From Lepiota brunneoincarnata (Eukaryota; Basidiomycota; Agaricomycetes; Agaricales; Agaricaceae), in assembly GCA_023014365.1 (NCBI GenBank), contig JAEBUN010000005.1:2382817-2446816 (forward strand): DNA of 64,000 bases, written 5' to 3'. This document shows, piece by piece, positions 11,894 to 21,078 of this stretch. The first letter of the stretch is position 1. Every line of letters begins with the position of its first letter. Position numbers and translations under genes: made by a program. The notes below the pieces were generated by a model, which was not told the origin of the DNA, made no database searches, and saw nothing but the letters and a program-made list of their open reading frames with translations.

Positions 11894-14800
11894 TTTTTTT
11901 TTTTTTATTTTTTTTATTTTTTTAAATCTCCAATTTATTACACGGGCCACATAGGGAGGCCGTGCGCAGCTACGCACCACAGTACAAATGACTGAGCCGT
12001 ACACTACGGGGTATCTGTACATACAACCCGTGACCGCGGATGCAGGCATGCATTTCCCCATGCCCAGGACGAAGCCGCCCCGAGTAAACGGAGGCGGGAA
12101 GACGGCTGCCGCCCAGCGCACGGCATGGGAACAAAGCCAAAACAAGGTCCCCCCCCTCATTGGGGGATAGGGGTCAATTCCCGCGTAAATCCCTACATGC
12201 CACCCAAAGACAGCGGGGGAATAACCAACGCCCCGGCCCGGACCCAACCGGGCACTAGGCAGAGCTACTAGCCGATACCCCCCAGGGGGGGCCCGGCCCT
12301 CTCAGCAAACGCGAATGTGGTCGGGGACGCCTCGAGGAAAGCAATGAGAGCCTCGACTGTAGCTGGGACCCCCATCATGGGGTGCCTAGGGCAGCTCCGG
12401 AACACGTGCTCACGAGTTTCCTCCCGAAACCCGCAGCGACAGGAATAGTCTTCCTGTGGGAAAAAGCGCCTCCGATAGCCCCCTATCGGTGCGTGGTTAA
12501 GAATGGCACACATCATCCGGGCCATCACTGACACCAAGTGAGCGTGCAGAATCCAGGCTCCACCGTGGAGATATGTGGGCCGAAGGGGACGGTCATTGTC
12601 CCTGGTGAGCTGGAGGAAACCATGCCCGCGATGGTCAGGATCCTGGAACAAGTCGATCCAGTGGTCCTGACATGACTGTACTTCCTCCTTGCGGAGGTAG
12701 TCAAGCGAGGCCCGGGGATGAGCCCCTACCCCAACAGGAGGCAACGACCGAGCGAAGTCATGTACCTGAGTGTGGAACGGCCACTTCGCACGCAAAGGGA
12801 CCTCCCAGAAATGGACCGAGCGGGCCGGACCTCCGGCGAACCACCCGGCGAGAAGGCGGCAGACCGCCAAGGAATGACCCTGGGCGGAGTGCACTGATGG
12901 GTCCACCGCCCGCCTGGCCAAAGCCATTGAGTCGGTGAACAAGACGAGACTAGCGGTGCCCTCGACAGAAACTGCCTTGGACACCGCCAGCCGGACGGCG
13001 AAAAGCTCGGCCTCGGGAGCCGTAACCTTCCCCCCTGGAAGCCGGACTGCATGGATGCAGTCCAGCCCCCGGAAAACCTGGGTGGCCGAAACCGCCTGGT
13101 GGACCCGGCGGGGTGGCAGACTCGCGTCCGTTGCTGCCACCAGAACCCCCGGACCAGCCTGCGCCCGGGCCAGAACCCGGTCGAGAGCTGCGACATGGGC
13201 CGTAAGGGCGTCCTCTGCCCCACGGTCATAGGAATGGAAGCGGACCCGCTCGGGGTACACATCCAAGAGACGATGCCCTGGCCAGGCCTCCAGCGCCACT
13301 GTGTCGAAGGGCCCAGCCAGGGCAGCAAGACGCTGGTTAGCGTCGACAACAGGCCCCTTCACCTTGATCAGCTCACGGGGAGGGAGCCTGGCTATGGACC
13401 GGACATGGGACCGGAGATCGCCGCTGTAGCCCCAGCCAAGGAGGGCACAAACGGGGTGGCCCGGAGCAAGCGTGGCGTACCGCAACTCGGCACGGTCATG
13501 AAGCTTCCGGAGATGAAGATGAATGGGGATCAGGCCCGCAATGGCCCCAACCCCCCCATCGGGCGACGTCCTAAAGGCGCCGGTGATCCAGAGTGCAACC
13601 TGACGCTGCATCCAGCGAAGGTGGTCCAAAGCGCCCTTACACCTGGCGCCCCGGTAATACCACAGACGAAAGCCATACGTGGCTATAGGAACCACGCATG
13701 ACCAATATAGAAGGCGCTTCTGGTCCGGCAGAAGCCCCCGGACGGAGTTACCAAGCATCCCCATGGCCTTGACCGTGGAGATAGCCTTGGTAGAGTAGAA
13801 CCAAACATGCTCCTTAAACGTAAGGGCATGATCAAAATAGAAACCCAAGTACCTCCAATAGGTCTTGGGCCGCAGGGGGGTAGCGCTGGTAAACGGGGGA
13901 AACCCCAAGTCCACTGGGGGGTTCTCACCAGAACGATCCTGTGAGAAATGGAAAAGTTCGGACTTGTCGTGCTCCACGACAAGTGCGAACCAGGTAAAGG
14001 TGTCATGGACAACCTCGTAAGATCTGCGGAGCAGGGTGCAGTTAGCATCCAGGTCCCAGGCCTGCGCCACGATGGTACCATCGTTGACGTAAGACAGGAG
14101 CGAAAGGCCTGGTTGAGGGAGCCTCCGCTCGATAATGTACATGGCGGGAGCCAAGTAGAGGCCGGACAGGACGGGTGAGAGGGCAGACCCCTGGCCCACC
14201 CCCACCTCTGCCCGGAACGGTTCAGACAGGAAGGAGTTCCAGGTGTAGCTGGTAAACCTCCCCGTGAGATAAGAAGCGAAGAACCAGCCCACACAAGGGG
14301 AGAACCCCTGCCGAGCCAGAACCGTGAGAAGCATCCCATGACTCAGGGATGGGAAAAACTGTGCGATGTCGAAGGCGAGAACACTCGTCTTCAACCCGCG
14401 GGCCCACCCGGCATGGACAAGGTGCACGAGGTAGGCACCAGCATCTTCGGTGGACCGCTGGATCACGCCGCCGAACTTGACAGCCTCAAACTGCAAGCGG
14501 CGCAAGATCATTTTCTCGATTAGTTTACCGAGAGTGTTGAGAAGGACGATCGGCCTGAACGCCTTCGGAGTGGCATAGGAGGGCTTGCCAGGCTTCGGTA
14601 TGATAACCGACACGCTCTCCTTAAAGTGACGAGGCCAATGCCCGCACTCCATGCAGGCATCGGCGATCCAACAGACCAAACGGGTGACCATCAGGCCCGC
14701 CAGAACGGACTTGAGGTGCGTCCATGTGATGTGGTCCGGACTGGGCGAGGACAGAGAGGAGCACGTGCGCAGAGCCTCGTGCATCTCCAAGTCGGAGAAG

Positions 14801-15279
14801 ACCGGCCACTCCTGCAGTGGGAGCGGATCAATCTGATCAAGCACCCCGACATCGACCGGGCAGTCGTTGGCGGCGTTGTAAGAGCCGTGGAGCCCTTCCC
14901 AGAGTTCCTCGAGAGTGTTGCAGGGGCGATCGCAATAGCGGATCGCCTCGCAGGGAGGCAACTTGCGCACCCTGACCCAATCCATCAGGTCCCAGGGGCG
15001 CTTGTTGGTAGAAGCAATTTCCTTGATGCGCTCATCGAAGAACCTGCGCTTGGCGGCCTTCCAGGTCCACTTAAACGTGCAAGTGTCCTCCCGGTCCCGA
15101 GACTGAGAATACACCGCGTAAGTGCGTGAGCACTCGTCGTCCCACCACGGTTTAGACCGTGAGACAACGCAGATCTCCCTGGAGTGGGCGAGCCACGCCT
15201 CGGAGAAGACCGCAGAGATAGCCAGGGCCACCTCGTCGATCCTGTCAGATGAGCCCAGGTCCAGATAATCCAGGCCCAT
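11894..15279 (-). mobile_element. LINE-A copy, 5'-truncated, minus strand
   Basis: The tail is at 11894-11923 (T run interrupted by two A, then AAATCTCCAATTTATTA), the 3' UTR at about 11924-12267, and ORF2 extends from there to 15279. The 5' end is truncated before the end of the linker that follows the endonuclease (MGLDYLDLG). It abuts a Copia LTR fragment at 15280 and not the LINE-B seen on its tail side, so a later rearrangement or a jump at the 5' end must be involved. Confidence 0.88.
12268..15279 (-). CDS. LINE-A ORF2 remnant, uninterrupted RT and RNase H
   Basis: The longest unbroken LINE-A ORF2 stretch in the window at about 1003 codons, ending at the family stop (GPPLGGIG). Order: linker (KPWWDDECSRTYAVYS), RT (FRPIVLLNTLGKL, FDIAQFFPSL, VGVGQGSALSPVL, YVNDG where the usual motif is YVDDG), RNase H (ATDAS, EAELFAV, FTDSM) and CCHC (CRCGF...H...C). 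Two faults are visible despite the open frame: one catalytic Asp of YVDDG is Asn, and the VFHPNQFG motif is deleted near 14470. The endonuclease is absent. It is unlikely to be active, and no promoter is visible upstream. Confidence 0.82.
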   Translation of the reverse strand: MGLDYLDLGSSDRIDEVALAISAVFSEAWLAHSREICVVSRSKPWWDDECSRTYAVYSQSRDREDTCTFKWTWKAAKRRFFDERIKEIASTNKRPWDLMDWVRVRKLPPCEAIRYCDRPCNTLEELWEGLHGSYNAANDCPVDVGVLDQIDPLPLQEWPVFSDLEMHEALRTCSSLSSPSPDHITWTHLKSVLAGLMVTRLVCWIADACMECGHWPRHFKESVSVIIPKPGKPSYATPKAFRPIVLLNTLGKLIEKMILRRLQFEAVKFGGVIQRSTEDAGAYLVHLVHAGWARGLKTSVLAFDIAQFFPSLSHGMLLTVLARQGFSPCVGWFFASYLTGRFTSYTWNSFLSEPFRAEVGVGQGSALSPVLSGLYLAPAMYIIERRLPQPGLSLLSYVNDGTIVAQAWDLDANCTLLRRSYEVVHDTFTWFALVVEHDKSELFHFSQDRSGENPPVDLGFPPFTSATPLRPKTYWRYLGFYFDHALTFKEHVWFYSTKAISTVKAMGMLGNSVRGLLPDQKRLLYWSCVVPIATYGFRLWYYRGARCKGALDHLRWMQRQVALWITGAFRTSPDGGVGAIAGLIPIHLHLRKLHDRAELRYATLAPGHPVCALLGWGYSGDLRSHVRSIARLPPRELIKVKGPVVDANQRLAALAGPFDTVALEAWPGHRLLDVYPERVRFHSYDRGAEDALTAHVAALDRVLARAQAGPGVLVAATDASLPPRRVHQAVSATQVFRGLDCIHAVRLPGGKVTAPEAELFAVRLAVSKAVSVEGTASLVLFTDSMALARRAVDPSVHSAQGHSLAVCRLLAGWFAGGPARSVHFWEVPLRAKWPFHTQVHDFARSLPPVGVGAHPRASLDYLRKEEVQSCQDHWIDLFQDPDHRGHGFLQLTRDNDRPLRPTYLHGGAWILHAHLVSVMARMMCAILNHAPIGGYRRRFFPQEDYSCRCGFREETREHVFRSCPRHPMMGVPATVEALIAFLEASPTTFAFAERAGPPLGGIG

Positions 15280-15444
15280 CTCTCATAGCTGTCCACAGGT
15301 GAGTAGTTAGTTCTATCTCCACTCCAGTCTCTCATAGCTGTCCACAGCTTGTTCCTTTCGTTTCTAGTTGTTCCCTTCACATAATACACTCGTTCCTTTG
15401 CTGTTAGGACTCCTTACCAGTCCCCCAACGCTCCTGCTTCAACA
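15280..15444 (+). repeat. Copia LTR 3' fragment (165 bp)
   Basis: Matches the last 165 bp of the Copia LTR, from CTCTCATAGCTGTCC to CTTCAACA. TTAGG follows directly at 15445-15449, the same 5 bp that precede the LTR at 10788. LINE-A sequence abuts its truncated left end. Confidence 0.9.
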
Positions 15445-15726
15445 TTAGGATCCCACCACTCCGAGTGGCAGTTGAAGTCGCCCGCCATATATGTCATGGC
15501 AGGCAGAGAGTCCACCAGCCCTTGAAGGGCCAGAATGGCGGTGTGGCGGTCGTCTGAATAGACGTTCATAAGATTATAGGTGTGCCCCCCTTGCCACAGG
15601 GACACAACCATAATGTCGTGGTGATCGACCAGATCCCTCCAGAGGGACGGTCGCAGCATCTTCAGCCTCGAGTGGACATAAGCCAGCACTCGCAGGGACG
15701 AATCACCTGGCTGAGGGTTCCATATG
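15445..15726 (-). pseudogene. Backbone LINE-B ORF2, middle of the endonuclease
   Basis: A minus-strand piece reading IWNPQPGDSS, LAYVHSRL and MVVSLWQGGHTYNLMNVYSDD, then the GDFNCHSEWWDP active-site segment. It ends at the TTAGG target duplication. Its other side ends at GAGGGTTCCATATG (15713-15726), which is repeated at 25513-25526; the same LINE-B endonuclease continues there. This shows that 15727-25512 was inserted into it. Confidence 0.88.
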
Positions 15727-15848
15727 CCATCGCTTCTTGATCTGATACCACCACCAGTAACGTGCACAGCCACACCCACTTCCTCGCTCAATGTCTTGTA
15801 CTGCGCACCCCCACTGTTGGATTTGACCAGTGGTACCTTCAACCTTAC

Positions 15849-17831
15849 ATGTCCTCCTCGGCCTCACAACAGGCAGCGCGAGGAGGGGCGGATCATGGTG
15901 GATCCTGCGGTTCAGGCCGTGGTCCCCCCCCTACCCCCTCCACCAACCCATTGGACGTCCTGTCCCCCGGCTCCCCAAGGAGCCCTCTTCAAGAGCCCGC
16001 TGGCCGCTACGGTACAGTGGCAAGCATGCATGCTGCGGTTTCCCCACCTCGTGGGATGGCTGTCGACCCGGTGGAGATGCCGAGGCAGGCTCGACCTGTC
16101 TCCTGCCTCTCTGCATTTTCTAACGACTCGCAGTTGTCATCCAAGCGGCTGCGGCGTAATTCCAGTGAAGGGGGGTGTCCTCTCTTTGCCCCACCTGCGA
16201 TATCCCCCCTGCGGGTTGACTTGGACGCCGCCCCGAGCGGTGACAGTCAGGCTGATCACCTGCAGGCGATAGCGGAGTCGTTTGATCTAGCAACAGAGTA
16301 CTTGGTGAAACACACCGAGGTCCTCATGACGGGCCCCTCTTGGGAGAGGGCCTGGCACGCTTTTGATGGTCTTCTGTGGCGCACTGGGCGCTGCGGGTTC
16401 CTAGACTACAGGCTGAAGTGTGAGGGGAACGATGAGTCCACCCTCCGTCAGTCCATTATCGACGGGATGCGCCCCTTTGGGAGGGACATCTTGGACGTCC
16501 CTAAGGTAGTAGGGCCTCCCAGCCGGGTCAAACCAGCTGAGTCTGCCCTGCCCTCCCGACCGGCATTTATGCCAGCTCCCATGGATACAGCCCCCGACGC
16601 CAGAGCCTCCTCGGCCGCGCCGTCTGGGGGGGCTAAGTCCTCCAACTCCAAGGGTAAGGGCAAGGCCCCCCCTCCCCCTGCGCCGCCGCCCAACCCTAGG
16701 GGCCTGGGCCCGTTGCAAGCAGGTACGTCTTACGCGAGGTTGGCAGTCCCACCGCCGCCGCCTAAGGTGAACCTCTCCACCAAGCCCAGGGGCGCGAAGC
16801 GCTCCTTCGCTCAGGTGGCCACCGCCCCCCTGGTCTCAAGGGATGGCGATACGAAGGTTGCGGAGGCCATTGCCGCCATGGCGAGAGCCTTCCCACACCT
16901 ATCCCCCGCGGATATCCTCCACACTGTTGGTAGGGGATCCCCCACTCTGTCGTCTGGGAGGCCTCGTAAGAGGCCTCGCAACACTACTGCTGGCCCTACC
17001 AGGTGCCAGATCATCATCCTGTTTGTGGGTCCTAGGCTGCCAATCAAGGATCTGTCTCAGGTCGTCGCAGGGGCTAATCGTGCCCTCCTCAACGCGAAGT
17101 CCTCCCTCAACGTCATGTCGGCCTCCCTGGCATACGATGGCATCTCCCTCACGACTGACCCGGTCACGTCCACGGCGGATCTTAACGTGATCCAGGACTG
17201 GGCTTCCCGGTTCTTCCCAGCGGGTTTGCAGTCTACGGCCACAGTCCCCTCCTCCAAGTCCTTCATGAAAGTGTCGGACGTCCCCTTCTTTGCTCCTGAC
17301 GGGTCGCGCATCACCAGTCAGTGGATTGAGAACATCATGCGGCAGTCGTCGCATCAAGGTTTCCTTAACCTCCAGGGCCCCCCCAGGGTCGGGAGGAACT
17401 CCAACAAATCAGACACTGCGACTGTCTGGTTTGAGATTTGGGACTCGCAGACCGGGTCCACCTCCAAGTCGATGATTGGGAGGTCATTGGCCGTTGGGCC
17501 CCACGCTTGTCCTATAAGTGCGGCCTCCCAGCAGGTTGGGACGTCCCTCTGCCGCCATTGCTGGTGGTGGGGGCACCCAACTAATGTCTGCAGGGCGAGA
17601 TTCCCGACCTGCCCCATCTGCTCCGAGCCCCACAGCAAGGACAATCATAGGTCGATGGCAGGGTGCTGCAAGGCCTGCCCCAACGTGAACCCACTGGTTG
17701 CCGGTACTGCTGAGGGCACTCCGTGCCCCCATCAGCCCCGTTGTAGGAACTGTGGCGGCCCTCATGCTGCCCACGACAAGAAATGCCCTTTTTGGCACAA
17801 GCGTTTTGAAGACGGTTGGGCCAAGAAATGA
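15849..17831 (+). CDS. LINE-B ORF1 (gag-like, three CCHC-type knuckles)
   Basis: RNA-binding gag-like protein of LINE-B. The start chosen is ATG 15849 (MSSSASQQAARG), the first ATG in frame. The frame is open for 660 codons. The N-terminal third is Pro/Ser-rich, then come a helical region (SFDLATEYLVKHTEVLM), a Pro-rich linker, a conserved region also found in LINE-A ORF1 (KSFMKVSDVPFF, VWFEIWDSQ), and knuckles at the C-terminus: CRHCWWWGHPTNVC, CPICSEPH...H...C and CRNCGGPH...C. It ends at TGA 17829-17831 where other copies have CGT, which removes the last 20 or so residues and the overlap with ORF2. Otherwise it is the best LINE-B ORF1 here. Confidence 0.85.
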   Translation: MSSSASQQAARGGADHGGSCGSGRGPPPTPSTNPLDVLSPGSPRSPLQEPAGRYGTVASMHAAVSPPRGMAVDPVEMPRQARPVSCLSAFSNDSQLSSKRLRRNSSEGGCPLFAPPAISPLRVDLDAAPSGDSQADHLQAIAESFDLATEYLVKHTEVLMTGPSWERAWHAFDGLLWRTGRCGFLDYRLKCEGNDESTLRQSIIDGMRPFGRDILDVPKVVGPPSRVKPAESALPSRPAFMPAPMDTAPDARASSAAPSGGAKSSNSKGKGKAPPPPAPPPNPRGLGPLQAGTSYARLAVPPPPPKVNLSTKPRGAKRSFAQVATAPLVSRDGDTKVAEAIAAMARAFPHLSPADILHTVGRGSPTLSSGRPRKRPRNTTAGPTRCQIIILFVGPRLPIKDLSQVVAGANRALLNAKSSLNVMSASLAYDGISLTTDPVTSTADLNVIQDWASRFFPAGLQSTATVPSSKSFMKVSDVPFFAPDGSRITSQWIENIMRQSSHQGFLNLQGPPRVGRNSNKSDTATVWFEIWDSQTGSTSKSMIGRSLAVGPHACPISAASQQVGTSLCRHCWWWGHPTNVCRARFPTCPICSEPHSKDNHRSMAGCCKACPNVNPLVAGTAEGTPCPHQPRCRNCGGPHAAHDKKCPFWHKRFEDGWAKK

Positions 17832-17891
17832 TATCAGGAGGTACGCGGTTCCCCTACCGCCCCCAGGTCTTGCTAACTCAGCCTAGGAGTA

Positions 17892-19530
17892 ATGCCTAGG
17901 TACCTAAACGAGTTACGTATATGCTCTCAGAATGTAAACCGTAACTACATTCTGCTGGACTCTTACCTCGAATTGTATAAAAACGATTTTGACGTCTTTT
18001 TCGTGCAAGAACCCCCTTGGCGGAACCTCCGTAAGGCTCCCTCTTCTGTCTCTAGGGACGGTGAGGATGTTGTAGGCACCCCGCTCCATCCGGAGTGGGT
18101 GTGCATCTGGAACCCTCAGCCAGGCAATTCGTCCCCGCGAGTGTTGGCTTATGTCCACTCGAGGCTGAAGCTACTGCGACTGTCCCTCCGTAGGGACTTG
18201 GTCGACCACTGTGACATTATGGTTGTGTCTTTGTGGCAAGGGGGGCACACCCTTAATCTTATGAACATCTATTCAGATGACCGCCACACCGCCATTCTGG
18301 CCCTTCGGGGGCTGGTGGACTCCCTGCCTGCCATAATGTATATGGTGGGCGACTTCAACTGTCACTCGGAGCGGTGGGACCCTAATCGGATCTCGCATCC
18401 GGGGATCGCCCAATCTCTTTTGGAGGTTGGGATGGATCTGGGGCTTGATTTGGTGCTCCCGGTGGTTCTGGGCCCGACTCACTTCCCGCACGATATGAAT
18501 CTGTCACCATCGGTGATCGATCTTGTCTTCCTCCCGATGGCTCGAGATCCTGATCTCAGGCCCTTGATTGATCTCGAGATGCGTGGTCCGAAGGACCACG
18601 CGCCTCTTACTCTGGTTCTTCCGGTCACTCGATTTATGACCGGAGTGATCCGTCGTGTTCTGAAGCCCGATAGCGACGAGGAGTCGAAGTTCGTGGCTCA
18701 GGTATGTGAGGGGCTTGCCGCTCTGCGGCTGCCCTTGGTCATGCCTGCGGAGGTGGAGTCTGCAGCCTCGGCCGTGGCTCGGATCATCTCCCGGGCTTGG
18801 GATGCCTTCTCTGAGGAGGTGTTCATCGTGGGGTGGTCTAATCCCTGGTGGAATGACGACTGCACTGCTGCCATTAGGGCGTATCAGGCTTCCCCCTCAG
18901 GGGAGGTGTGGTATGAGTTCAGGCGAGCCACCAAGGCCATCAAGTGCAAGTTCTTCGATGAGAAGATCGAAGAGATTGCCTCTGCAAACAAGCACCCCTG
19001 GGACCTAATGGCCTGGGTTAAGCAGCGCAAGTTACCTGCATGCGACGTGATTCAGCACAACGGCGTGCCGTGTCATGATATGGACTCCTTGTGGGATGCC
19101 CTCTACGGTACCTACAATGCGGCCTCTGGCCGCGCTGTAGATACCTCCGTATTAGATGCTCTCCCCGCGCAGGCGGAGAGGGTGTGGCACCCCTTCTCCG
19201 CTTTGGAACTCAAGGACGCTTTACATTCTTGCACGAAGAAGTCTGCTCCCAGGCCCAACCACGTTACGTGGTCGTACCTGAAAGATATTGTGGCAGATCA
19301 TGTGTCCTGCCGCATGTTCGTCGATCTCGCCAATGCCTGCCTTACGGCAGGGCATTGGCCTGATTATTTCAAGGAGTCTAACTCGGTGGTCATACCTAAG
19401 CCGGGGAAGCCCTCGTACTCCACCCCCAAGGCTTTCAGGCCGATCGTGTTGCTTAACACGTTGGGCAAACTTGTGGAGAAGATGATCTCCAACCGCCTCC
19501 AGTTTGACTGTGTCAAATGGGGGGTGTTTC
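17892..19530 (+). pseudogene. LINE-B ORF2, endonuclease to start of RT, cut by inversion
   Basis: It starts at ATG 17892 (MPRYLNELR). The AP-endonuclease is complete and open: CSQNVN, VQEPPW (about residue 42), GDFNCHSERWDP (about 155) and DHAPLTLVLP (about 240). The linker has NPWWNDDC and KHPWDLMAWVKQ. RT begins (FRPIVLLNTLGKLVEKM) and reads to CVKWGVF at 19530, where the sequence switches to inverted LINE-B. The next LINE-B segment in sense order (about 100 bp, HPNQVGG onward) is missing at the breakpoint. The endonuclease residues look intact. Confidence 0.87.
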
Positions 19531-20784
19531 AGATTGGCTTCCCAAGGGAGTCCAGCAAAGGGAGGAAATTCCTCCCCCTATAAAGGGGCGAGCAAAACAT
19601 ATTCACCCATTTGTCAATACACCCTCTCGTGACCTCAGCCCAGAGAGAGTCGATAGTAGTCGCCGGGCGAACGCCCAATGAAACACGAAGCTCCTTTGCT
19701 ATCGCGACGGCGTCGGAGTGAAGCTCTGCAACAGAGCCCGAAGGCACCTGCCAGAAGGTAACAGTCTGTTGGGCCTTGGAAGACAGCCAGCGGTCTAGGG
19801 ACCAACACACCTCCAGGGAATGAACCTGGCCAGCGTGCACAGAGGGATCCACAGCTTTGCGGGCGGAGCCTGCAGAGCTGGTGTAGATAAAGATGTGGTC
19901 GGTTTCCTCACGGTCCAGGACCATGCTTACTCCCAACCGAATGGAGTGGAGCTCCGTGTCAGCGAGCAGAACCCTCCCTGCGGCCTGTCTGGCCTGCTTG
20001 ACCAGACGTCCGCCTGCAAACATGCAAGCCGCCAAAACAGCCTGCAGTCTCCTGCATGGCAGCCGGTGGGCACCAGCCGCTACACAGACAGATGACGGAT
20101 CAGACTGCACCCTCCGAATGGAGGCGTGCAGTCCGTCGAGATGCCGTTGCTTCGAATCCCCCTCTGGATCAATGGTGTAGAGTCTAAATTTGATCCGCTC
20201 CGAGAAGCGGTCCAAAAGATGGAGACCTGGCCTATTCTCGTCCGCGAATGGGGAAAATGGCTCAGTAAGCTGTGGAAGCACTGCCTGTACTTCCATGACA
20301 GCACTCTTCACCTTAGGCCGAAGCGCAGGGGTGAGAGTCGAGATAGCCTGCAGGTGCTCCAGAGAGCTCCCCCTAAACTCATGGCCCAACAAGGGCCGGA
20401 GCGGATGATTAGCTGCAAGAGTAGCAACCCGGAATATCGTTCAGGAAGCCAACTTCTTAAGATGCAGCTGGAAGGGCAGAAGGCCTGCCAGGGCCTCTGC
20501 CCCTCCAGTTGGGGATGTGCGAAACGCACCGATGATCCAGTTGGCAGCTCACCGCTGCATGGAGTTAAACATCTTGAGGATTCCCTTGTTACGGAAACCC
20601 TTGTGATACCACATACGAAATCCATACGTGGTAATAGGAACCACGCAGGACCGGTAGAGAAGGCACTTTGGGTCAGGAAGCAACCCCCGGGTTGAATTAC
20701 CAAGCATCCCCATCACTCCAACCATGGAGAAAGCCTTGGTAGAATAGTAGCAGACATGCTCGTGAAAGGTGAGAGCACGATCAA
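19531..20784 (-). pseudogene. Inverted LINE-B ORF2 segment: RT end and RNase H
   Basis: Inverted middle of the LINE-B insertion. On the minus strand it reads from FDRALTFHEHV (20784) through the RT thumb (ITTYGFRMWYHKG) and, after a frameshift near 20400, through the RNase H region (20392-19529) to SLGKPI. The RNase H-like segment has AAGAHRL and IYTSSAGSARK in place of the TDAS and FTDSM of LINE-A, so two catalytic Asp are absent, as in the other LINE-B copies. Its end matches the start of the sense piece at 24744 with only 4 nt lost. Confidence 0.85.
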
Positions 20785-21065
20785 TGGGGTTTCCCCCGTT
20801 CACCGGCGCTACTCCCTTACGACCCAAGACCTATTGGAGGTACTTGGGTTTCTATTTCGATCGTGCCCTTATGTTTAAGGAGCATGTTCGCTTCTATTCT
20901 ACTAAGGCTATTTCCACGGTCAAGGCCATGGGGATGCTTGGTAATTCCGTCTGGGGGCTTCTGCCAGACCAGAAGCACCTCCTGTATCGGTTGTGCGTGG
21001 TTCCTATAGCCACGTACGGCTTTCGCTTGTGGTATTATCGGGGCGCCAGGTGTAAGGGCGCTTTG
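20785..21065 (+). pseudogene. LINE-A ORF2 RT thumb, 5' half of split ORF
   Basis: ORF2 codons from GFPPFTGATPLRP through YLGFYFDRAL and VVPIATYGFRLWYYRGA to KGALDH, cut by the NAR insertion. The reading continues at 22858 in the same element. It is open but has no start. Confidence 0.82.
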
Positions 21066-21078
21066 GACCACCTTCACC

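Noticed and set aside
15762..15848. Longer LINE-B ORF1 starting at GTG 15762
   Set aside because: The stretch lies in the 5' UTR; the first ATG in frame is 15849 and is conserved at 27767 on the minus strand.
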